Source of the DNA: Cystobacter fuscus
GTDB lineage: Bacteria; Myxococcota; Myxococcia; Myxococcales; Myxococcaceae
DNA: 64,000 nt
Reading direction: 5' to 3'
NCBI RefSeq assembly: GCF_002305875.1
Contig: NZ_CP022098.1
Span: 2,232,001 to 2,296,000, forward strand
The notes under the pieces were generated by a model that saw only the letters and a list, made by a program, of their open reading frames with translations, did no database searches and was not told the DNA's origin. This document shows, in pieces, positions 9,241 to 17,700 of the stretch; within the stretch, counting starts at the first letter, position 1; each line of letters opens with the position of its first letter. The translations under genes and the position numbers were made by a program.

Positions 9241-12200
9241 ATTGGAAGGCCACGCTGCTCACGACGACGCGCGGGGACTCCCTTCGGAGGTGAGCGGAAG
9301 CTCCAGCGTGGCCACGGCGCCCTGGCCGAGGCCCGCGCTCTCCAGGGTGAGGCGGCCCTTGAGCAGCTGTGCCGCCAGGGCGCTCGAGTGCAGCCCGAAG
9401 CCATGGCCGTCCTTGCGCGTGGTGAAGCCGTGGGCGAACAGGCTGTCCATCAGCTCCGGCGCGATGCCCACCCCATCATCCGCCACCTGGATGCGCGCCA
9501 CGTTGCCCTCGGCCGCCAACCTCACCCAGAGGTTGCGCTGGCCCTCGGGCACTCCGTCCAGCGCGTGTTTCGCGTTGCTCAGCAGGTTGATGAGGATTTG
9601 CAGCACCTTGTGCTTGTCCACCTTCACCCGGGGCACCCGCGACAGCTCCCGATGGACGGTGACGCCGTGACGCCGCAGGGACTCCAGCTGGATGCGCAGC
9701 GCGTCGTCGACGAGCTGGGACAGCTCGCACTCCTCCGTCATCAGCGAGTGGCGCGCATACGTCTGCTGCACCTGGACGATGGCGCGGATGTGCTCGACGT
9801 GCCGGTTCATCGTCGCCATGTCCTCCATCAGGCGCGTCTGCTCGCGCATCATCTCGTCGCCGAGCGCCACCAGGTAGTCCGGCAACTGGCCGCCCCGCGG
9901 ATCCTTCGTCAGGAAGTCGGCCAATGCCTCCCGGTGCTCCAGCAGGAGGGTTCCGGTCTGCCTCACCCGGCCCACGCGCAGGGCGCCCGCGGTCCTGCTC
10001 ATCATCTCCAGGTTGACGACGGCACTGGTGAGCACGTTGCCCACGTTGTGCAGCACGTTGGAGGCCACCTCCGCCATGCCCACCTCGCGCGCGGTGTCCA
10101 CCAGGCGCGCCTGGGTCTGCTTGAGCTCGCGCGTGCGCTCCTCCACCCGCCGCTCCAGCTCGTCATTGGCCTGGCGCAGCTCCGTCCGGGCGCGCTGCAC
10201 GTCCGCGTACAGGCGCGCGTTCTCGATGGAGATGGCCGCCTGCGAGGCGAGGTGTCCCAGCAGCGCCAGGCGTGCCGGGCTGAAGGCGTTGGTGGCCAGG
10301 TCGTTCTCCAGGTACAGGGCTCCGGAGAATTGCTCCCGCCTCATCAGGGGCAGGCACAACACCGAGCGCGCCTCGCCGCGCGCCAGGTACGCATCGGAGG
10401 AGAACGCATGGGGCTGGGCGGCATCCGCGATGAGCACGTGTTCGCTCGTGCGCCGGACATAGGCGAGGAGTGTCCACGGCAGCTCGTGGTGGCCTGCCTC
10501 GTCCGAGGCCACCAGGGTGCCCTCCGGTGAGAGCTGGAAGAGGGCCGCCACCGAGAGCGCGTCCCCGTCGGGCAGCAGCAGGGCGCCTCGCTGCGCGCCC
10601 GCGTTCTCCATCGCCGCCCGCATCAGTGCCGTCACCAGGCGCTCCTGCTCCATCTCACCGGAGATGGCCTGCTGCGCCTTGACCACCGTGAGCGCGTCGA
10701 TGTGGGTGGAGTCCGTGCTGCTGGTGCTCAGCGAGTCCTGGGGGGACGGGGTGGACGTGAGCTCCGGCCACTGGGACTCCAGGTGGTGGACCTTGGCCCG
10801 GGCTCCCCACCGCTGGTAGGCCGCCCGGGCCTCGCGCGCGAAGGCGTGGGCGACGATGGGCGCCTCGCGCGTGCGCCAGAACTTCGCCGCGAGCTCACTG
10901 GCCAGCCCCACGTACTGGATGGCGCCGTTCTCCCGGGCCGAGCGGATGGCCTGCTCGTAGGCCCGTGTCGCGTCCTCCGAGCGCCCCAGGAGGCGGGCCC
11001 GCTCGGCGAAGACGAGCCGCTCGAGCGCGCGGAAGTTCTCGGGGCAATTCTCCGCCCATTCGGCGAGCTGCTGGTGGTGCTGACCGATGGCCTCGAGCCA
11101 CTCCCGCTGCCGCTCGGGCGTGGCGCCCTCGAAGCACGCGGCGAGGGTCAGGGCGCGGTAGAAGTGGCCTTCGCGGGCATTGAGGGTGCCGAAGCAGGAC
11201 CACAACAACCCGGCCGTCTTGTCCGCCGCTTCTCGGGCTTCCTCATAGGCGCCGCACATGAAGCGCGACTGCATCTTGTGGAGCCAGTAATGGCAGCGCG
11301 TGCCGCCGAGTCGCTCGGGCGTCATCCGCGCCTCGTAGGCCCGTTCGTCGAAGCCCTCCCCGCTCAGGGTGGAGAACGACAGGGAGTGGCCACGCAGCTG
11401 TTGCACGTAGCGCTGACTCACGAGGAGCGCCTCCTGGGGATCCACGAAGCCCGTCTGGCGCAGGAACTCGTCGCGCACGAGCGACTCCTGGTGGACCTCG
11501 TCCAGGGAGTGCCCCATGGCCAGGCGGTTGTTGACGAGATAGACGCTGCAATAGGTGGCGGGCGCGATGTCGCCCACTTGAAGCGCATGCCGCAGGCTGT
11601 TGAGGAGCAGTTCCTGCGCTCGGGCGAGGGGCTGGACCCAGTAGCTGCTGAACTGCATGCCGAGCAGCACATCTCCCCGGCGGGCGGACAGGTGGTAGCG
11701 CTCGACGAAGCCGAGGGCGAGCCGTGCGAAGGCAAAGCCTTCCCGGTAGCGCTTGAAGAACGAGCCGGTGATGACGCCGAACCAGGTGTACCCGGGCACG
11801 GCGGCGTCCACGACGCCGTGGCGCAGGGTGAGGGAGACAATCCGGCTCAGGATGATGATGAGCAGGTGGGGGTCGGAGGAGTAGGCGCCGGGGAAGAGCT
11901 TGAAGAGGGAGACGACGGCCATCTTCATGTCCGGGTCGGTCATGAGGGGCAACTCGAGGAGGCTGTCGATGGGCCGCTGCCCCAACAGGGCCCACGCCTC
12001 CTCATGGGCGGCCACCGCTTCCTCCCAGGTGGGGTGCCGCGGGACGGGCATGCCCAGCAGCTCCAGGCACTCCCGGAGGCAGCTCATGCCCTCCAGGAAC
12101 GCACCCGTGGCGAAGTGGATGTCCTGGGTCAGCAGGTAGAGGGCCACGGTGTCCGCGCGGGTGCGTGTCCGGGGGCGCAGCTCCTCGAGTTGGCGCTGGG

Positions 12201-14734
12201 CTCCGGAGGGGGAGCCGCTCATGAGCTCCGTGCGTGCCTGGGCCAGCCGCACCTGGAAGGCCAGGGCGTGGTCCGTCTCCCAGGGGTCTCCGGGAATGAG
12301 CGCGAAGGCCGTCGAGAAGCAGGTGAGGGCGGGGCGCAGCGCGAGCGCGGCCTGGGCCTTCCCGCCCGCCTCGGCGTTGAGGCGCGCGAGCTGGTGGCGC
12401 TCGGTGGGGTCCTCCATGAGCGCCATCCCGGCGTTGAGCTGGCTCACCACCTCGAAGAGTGACTCGCGCACCTGTTCCGGGGACAGGTTCTGGAGCATCA
12501 ACCGGCCGATGCGCAGGTGCGTCTCCTGGCGCTCCGCCTCGGAGCTGAGCGAATGGGCCGCCTGCTGGATGCGGTCGTGCAGGAAGCGGTACGTCTCTGT
12601 ACCGACGCGCCCCAACAGACCTTCGCGCAGCGCGGGCTCGAGGCCCTGCTCCACCACCTCCACCGCGGACAGCCCCGAGAGGGTGCCCAGCAGCTGGAGC
12701 GAGAAGACGGTGCCCGAGCACGCCGCCAGCCGCAGCAGGTGCTGGGTGCCTGGGGGGAGCTGGCGCAGCTTGCCCACCATGAAGTCGACGACATTGTCCG
12801 AGTAGCCCCGAGCGCGCACCCCTTGGGCATCCCACCGCCAGCCTTCTTTCGGCAGACGCACGAGCAGACCCTCCTGATGGAGTGTCACCAGCAGTTGCCG
12901 CAGGAAGAAGGGGTTGCCTCCCGTCTTCTCGTGCACCAGCCCCGCCAGGGGGGCGATCACCTCCTGGCGCGCTCCCGGCAGCGTCTCGTCCACCAACTGC
13001 TCCACGTGCTCCACGTGCAGCGGCTCCAGCCGGATGTCCGTGAGGCGCGCCCCCGCCTCGCGCACCTTCTCCACTACCGCCATCAGCGGGTGCGTGGGGC
13101 TCACCTCGTTGTCCCGGTAGGCGCCGAGCCACAACACCGGGGGACCCTCCGGATGGGACAACATCTGCTCGAGCAGCCGCAGACTGGCGGGGTCCGCCCA
13201 CTGCAGGTCATCCAGGAACACCACCGACGGGTGCTCCTTCGTGGAGAACACCGACACGAACTGGCGGACCACCCGGAAGAAGCGCTGCTGCGCTTCGCTG
13301 GAGGACAACTCCTGGAGCGCGGGTTGCCGGCCCACGAGCACTTCCAACTGGGGCACCAGGTCCACGAGCACCTGGCCCTGGCCGTCCCAGGCTCGATTCA
13401 CCTGCTCGCGCCACCGGGCGAGTTCCTCCTCGCTCCCGGCGAGCAGTTGCCGCAGCAACTCGCGCAGGGTCTGGGCCAGGGTGACGTAGGGAATATCGCG
13501 CTGGAATTGGTCGAACTTGCCGTGCAGGAACAACGCGCGCCGCCGCACCACCGGTTTGTACAACTCGTGCACCAGCGAGGACTTGCCGATGCCCGAGTAG
13601 CCACGGAGCAGCAGCAACTCCGGCCGGCCCGTGCGCGTCACGCGCTCGAAGCCCTCGAGCAGGGAGGCCACCTGCTCCTCTCGCCCATAGAGCCGTTGCG
13701 GCAGTTGGAAGCGCTGGGGCGTGTCCTGGGTTCCCAGCGGGAACACCTCGTGCTCGCCCTGGCCGAGTGCCTCGCGGCAGCGCTCCAGGTCGACATTCAA
13801 GCCCTCGGCGCTCTGGTAGCGCTCCTCGGCCACCTTGGCCAGCAGCTTCATGACGAGCGCGGACAGGGGCGGCGGCACCTGGGGATTCAGCTCGTGGGGT
13901 GGCTTGGGTTTCTGGGCCAGGTGGGCGTGAAACCATTCGAGCGCGTCCCGGGCCTGGAAGGGCCTGCGCCCCGTGAGCAACTCGTAGAAGGTGACGCCCA
14001 GCGAGTAGAAGTCCGTGCGGTGGTCCACCGCGCGGTTCATTCGCCCGGTCTGCTCGGGGGACATGTAGGCCAGCGTGCCCTCGATGAGATGCGCCGGCGC
14101 CGCGTCCAGGTGCTCCACCCGTTGGAGCGTCGCCAGGCCGAAGTCGAGGAGCCGAGCTTCTCCGGACGGCTCCAGGAGGATGTTGGAGGGCTTGATGTCC
14201 TTGTGGATGATGTCGTGGCCATGGACCTCGGCCAGGGTGGAGACCAGCGAGAGGGCCAGACTCAAGAACCGGGAGACCTCCATCGGCTGACCCGTGGTCT
14301 CGGACAGGGTCTCGCCCTGTACTCGCTCCAGGAGCAGGACGGGCCGCTCGTGGATGCGCTCATGGGCGTAGGGCCTGGGCACCCCGCGCACGTCCCGCAG
14401 TCGCTGCAGGATGGCGAACTCCCGCCGGTAGCGCTCGTTCTCGCTGGCGCCGGGGGAGGGGGCCATCGGCGTCTTGAGGATGACGCGGACTCCATCGGCC
14501 TCGCGCACCGCGTGGAACAGCACGTTCGAGCCCGTGGCCCGGAGGGTGCCAAGGACTCTGTAACCCGGGATGTCCAACATGGAGAAGTGTCCTCGTGGGC
14601 CAGCTCCGCTCCTCGGGGGAGGATGGCACCAGCACTCCTGAGCGTATGCCGCTCCAGGATGGGCTCGGCGAGTGGAAGTGCTCTCACTCGTGGGTGCTTC
14701 CCGGGTGCATGCTCGCCGTGGTACCGGGCACGGC
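9241..14734. repeat. Large tandem direct repeat, copy B (~5.49 kb)
   Basis: Copy B begins attggaaggc at 9241 and ends gtaccgggcacggc at 14734. Only 70 bases (9171-9240) separate it from copy A. Its left end repeats the antisense segment that forms the end of the DUF6881 reading frame at 3707-3759, but no DUF6881 body lies beside it. The repeat unit is therefore the kinase gene plus short flanks, not the neighbouring gene. Confidence 0.9.
9259..14580 (-). CDS. Trifunctional Ser/Thr kinase / STAND-like ATPase / GAF-histidine kinase (tandem copy B)
   Basis: The protein has 1773 residues, the same as copy A, from an ATG at 14580. K36, the HKDIKPSN loop (D128, N133), DFG at 146-148, Walker A GYSGIGKSS (~326), Walker B VVFLDDLQWAD (~453), GAF and the histidine-kinase boxes (VLHNVGNVL, NLLSNAKHAL, DDGVGI) are all kept, so both copies look functional. 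By eye the proteins are roughly 90% identical. Differences are scattered, and clustered in stretches such as residues 66-97 of the kinase domain and in the helical sensor region. This fits paralogues tuned to different inputs. It lies 201 bp downstream of the caspase gene, same strand. Confidence 0.93.
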   Translation of the reverse strand: MLDIPGYRVLGTLRATGSNVLFHAVREADGVRVILKTPMAPSPGASENERYRREFAILQRLRDVRGVPRPYAHERIHERPVLLLERVQGETLSETTGQPMEVSRFLSLALSLVSTLAEVHGHDIIHKDIKPSNILLEPSGEARLLDFGLATLQRVEHLDAAPAHLIEGTLAYMSPEQTGRMNRAVDHRTDFYSLGVTFYELLTGRRPFQARDALEWFHAHLAQKPKPPHELNPQVPPPLSALVMKLLAKVAEERYQSAEGLNVDLERCREALGQGEHEVFPLGTQDTPQRFQLPQRLYGREEQVASLLEGFERVTRTGRPELLLLRGYSGIGKSSLVHELYKPVVRRRALFLHGKFDQFQRDIPYVTLAQTLRELLRQLLAGSEEELARWREQVNRAWDGQGQVLVDLVPQLEVLVGRQPALQELSSSEAQQRFFRVVRQFVSVFSTKEHPSVVFLDDLQWADPASLRLLEQMLSHPEGPPVLWLGAYRDNEVSPTHPLMAVVEKVREAGARLTDIRLEPLHVEHVEQLVDETLPGARQEVIAPLAGLVHEKTGGNPFFLRQLLVTLHQEGLLVRLPKEGWRWDAQGVRARGYSDNVVDFMVGKLRQLPPGTQHLLRLAACSGTVFSLQLLGTLSGLSAVEVVEQGLEPALREGLLGRVGTETYRFLHDRIQQAAHSLSSEAERQETHLRIGRLMLQNLSPEQVRESLFEVVSQLNAGMALMEDPTERHQLARLNAEAGGKAQAALALRPALTCFSTAFALIPGDPWETDHALAFQVRLAQARTELMSGSPSGAQRQLEELRPRTRTRADTVALYLLTQDIHFATGAFLEGMSCLRECLELLGMPVPRHPTWEEAVAAHEEAWALLGQRPIDSLLELPLMTDPDMKMAVVSLFKLFPGAYSSDPHLLIIILSRIVSLTLRHGVVDAAVPGYTWFGVITGSFFKRYREGFAFARLALGFVERYHLSARRGDVLLGMQFSSYWVQPLARAQELLLNSLRHALQVGDIAPATYCSVYLVNNRLAMGHSLDEVHQESLVRDEFLRQTGFVDPQEALLVSQRYVQQLRGHSLSFSTLSGEGFDERAYEARMTPERLGGTRCHYWLHKMQSRFMCGAYEEAREAADKTAGLLWSCFGTLNAREGHFYRALTLAACFEGATPERQREWLEAIGQHHQQLAEWAENCPENFRALERLVFAERARLLGRSEDATRAYEQAIRSARENGAIQYVGLASELAAKFWRTREAPIVAHAFAREARAAYQRWGARAKVHHLESQWPELTSTPSPQDSLSTSSTDSTHIDALTVVKAQQAISGEMEQERLVTALMRAAMENAGAQRGALLLPDGDALSVAALFQLSPEGTLVASDEAGHHELPWTLLAYVRRTSEHVLIADAAQPHAFSSDAYLARGEARSVLCLPLMRREQFSGALYLENDLATNAFSPARLALLGHLASQAAISIENARLYADVQRARTELRQANDELERRVEERTRELKQTQARLVDTAREVGMAEVASNVLHNVGNVLTSAVVNLEMMSRTAGALRVGRVRQTGTLLLEHREALADFLTKDPRGGQLPDYLVALGDEMMREQTRLMEDMATMNRHVEHIRAIVQVQQTYARHSLMTEECELSQLVDDALRIQLESLRRHGVTVHRELSRVPRVKVDKHKVLQILINLLSNAKHALDGVPEGQRNLWVRLAAEGNVARIQVADDGVGIAPELMDSLFAHGFTTRKDGHGFGLHSSALAAQLLKGRLTLESAGLGQGAVATLELPLTSEGSPRASS

Positions 14735-14781
14735 GCCTCCCGGGAAGGGACGGGACGCCTGGAGATTCGTGAGGACGGGAC

Positions 14782-17700
14782 TCAGGGCGCTCGGCCGTGC
14801 TCCCGCTCGCAGCGCTCATAAGCGGCGCGTGCCGTGGTGGCATCCTCGAGCAGGTATTCCTCCCGCTCCAGGGCGGTGAGGCAGGCCGTGGTGGCCGTCT
14901 TGAAGTACTCGCGCAGGGGCTCGGGCCGCAGGGGCCAGATGCGAACCAGTCCATCTCCGCACGCCGTGATGACACGCGTCCCATCCTGTGTGGTCAGTGC
15001 GTGGAGGCTGGTGGATATATCCAGACGCTCTTCATGCCGCAGGACGAGGGGCGCTCTCTGTCCATTCAGAGGCCAGAGGCGGGCAGTGGCATCGTCGGAG
15101 ACGGTGAGGACATGCGTGCCATCGGGAGTGAAGTCTGCGGAGATCAATGGGCCCGTGTGTCCTTCGAGGATGATTGGCTCGCCGGTGCCGTCCGTCTTCC
15201 ATAGCCGGGCCCTTCCATCGGTGGAGGCGGTGAGGATGAGGGATCCATCCGGGCTGAAGGTGGCGGAGGCCAATCCACTGGTGGATCCACTGAAGTCGCG
15301 CGGTTGTTTTGTCGTGTCGTTGGTGAGCCAGAGGCGGGCCTTTCCATCGGTGGAGGCAACGAGGATGTAGGCCCCATCGGGGCTGAAGGTGGCGGAAGTC
15401 GCGGTCCCCTCATGCCCATTGAGGAGTTGAGGTGGCTCTTCCCCGTTGACGCGCCAGATGCGCACCGTGTGATCGTTCGCACCGGTGACGATGAGGGTAC
15501 CGTTGGGGTTGAAGGTGGCGGCTGTCACCACGCCCTTGTGGCCCTTGAGAGGGAAGGGATCATCCTTCGCGCTGTAGGTGTGCCAGAGGCGAACGACTGG
15601 GCCGTCTGATGTGGTGAGGATGCGAGAGCCGTCGGGACTGAAGATGGCGGAGGTCACCTCATTATTCTTGTTGACCTGGATGACGCGAGATGGCTGCCAC
15701 ATTTCCCGCGCGTTCCACAGGCGTATGAAGCCGTCGTCCGATGCGGTGAGGATGAGGGAGCCGTTGGGGCTGAACGTGGCCGAATTCACGGTGTCCTTGT
15801 GACCTTGGAGGATACCCAGCCGCTGACCCGTGCCGTCGGTGCTGAAGAGGTGAACGGTGCCATCCAAGGCGGAGGTGAGGATGCGGTTTCCGTCGGGGCT
15901 GAGGGCCGCGGGCATGTTCGAGTCCGTCTGGGTGAAGAAGAACGGTGTGCCTTGGCCCTGGATGCGCCAGAGGCGAGCGGTTCTGTCCTCCGAGTTGGTG
16001 AGGATGAGGGAGCCATCGGGGCTGAACGTGGCCGAGTTCACCCACTCCGTGTGGCCCGAGAGTGTGATGGGTTTTTCCATGCCATCGGTGCGCCATAGGC
16101 GGGCGGTGCCGTCCGCGGAGGCGGTGAGGATGAGAGCGCCATCGGGGCTGAACGTGGCCGAACTCACCCAATCCGCATGGCCCGAGAGGATGCGTGGCTC
16201 TTGCTGACCGTTGACATCCCAGAGGCGAGCGGTGCCGTCCGCGGAGGCGGTGAGGATGAGAGCGCCATCGGGGCTGAACGTGGCCGTATTTACATATGCT
16301 GAATGGCCACTGAAGACGCGCGCCATCGTCCCGTCAATGCGCCAGAGCCGGGCGGTGTGGTCGGCTGAAGACGTGAGAATGTAGGCACCGTCGGGACTGA
16401 AACTGGCGGAGGTCACCTCGTTCTCATGGCCCTCGAACTTGACGAGCTCCTTTCCTTTCATGTTCCAGAGGCGAGCGGTTTTGTCATTCGAGATGGTGAG
16501 GATGCGGTTCCCGTCGGGACTGAAACTGGCGGAGGTCACAGCGTCCTCATGGCCCTTGAGCTTGGCGAGCTCATTTCCTTTCACATCCCAGAGGTGAGCG
16601 GTTCCGTCATCTGAAGTGGTGAGGATGCGGTTTCCGTCGGGGCTGAAGATGGCGGAATACATTGACGACTTCCCATGACCCTTGAAGGTGTGGATGCTCT
16701 GGGTTGTGTCCGTGACGCTCCAGAGGCGAGCGGTCTTATCGTCCGAGACAGTGAGGACGAGGGAGCCGTCGGGGCTGAAGACGGCGGAGTTCACCGATTC
16801 ACGATGTCCTTTGAGGATGCGTGGCTCACCTGTTCCGTCGGTACGCCAGAGACGAGCCGTGCCATCCGACGAGGCAGTGATGACGTGAGAGCCATCGGGA
16901 CTGAGCTGGGCCGTTCCGACATCGTCCGTGTGTCCGATGAATACGGACTGACTGATGATGTGGTGGCTGACCTGCAAGGCGGATTGCAACCATTCGTTGT
17001 TCGACGCCTCGTCCTGGCTATACACCTCGCGCAGAACCAACAGCGCCTGGGTCGGGTTCTTGTCGATGAGGGCCCTTACACGTGACAGCCGGGCGTTGAC
17101 CTGTACCAACTCCTGCTGCTTGCGTGCTTCAAGGGCATTCTTCTCGGCGATTTCCTGCTGAGCGCGTGCTCTCAAGGCATTGGCCTCGGAGAGATCCTTC
17201 TGGATCAGGACCTCACGGGCATTGGCCTCGGCGGTCCGCTGCTGTTCGAGTGCTTTCTGGGCATTGGTCTCAGCGAGTTGCTGCTGTTCGAGTGCTTTCT
17301 GGGCATTGACTTCGGCGGTCCGCTGCTGCCGCTGGGCCTCTCGCGCATTCGCTTCGGCGTTCTCCTGCTGCCGCTGAGCCTCCCGCGCATTGGCCTCGGC
17401 CGCCTCCTGTTGTCTGCGCGCTTCCCGGGCATTGGACTCGGAGGAGTTCCTCTGGGAGAGGGCTTCCCGGGCGTTGAGTTCGGCGAGGTACTGCTGCTCG
17501 CGCGCTCTCTGTGCATTTTCCTCGGCGAGTTCCCGCTGCCGCTGGGCCTCGCGGGCATTGGCTTCGGCGAGGCGCTTCTGGGCCAGGGCCTCGTGGGCAT
17601 TGGCTTCGGCGAGGCGCTTCTGGGTCAGGGCCTCGCGGGCATTGGCCTCGGCGCGGTATTGCTGCTCGAGTGCCTCGCGGGCATGGCGCTCGGAGGACTC

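Noticed and set aside
9047-9262. Extension of kinase copy A by 72 residues upstream
   Set aside because: The extra codons run through the repeat boundary and promoter region, and copy B starts at the equivalent ATG; MLDIPGYRVLG is the natural kinase start.
12517-14772. 751-codon plus-strand open frame
   Set aside because: It is antisense to kinase copy B, and a matching frame lies antisense to copy A (7697 onward); it arises from codon bias.
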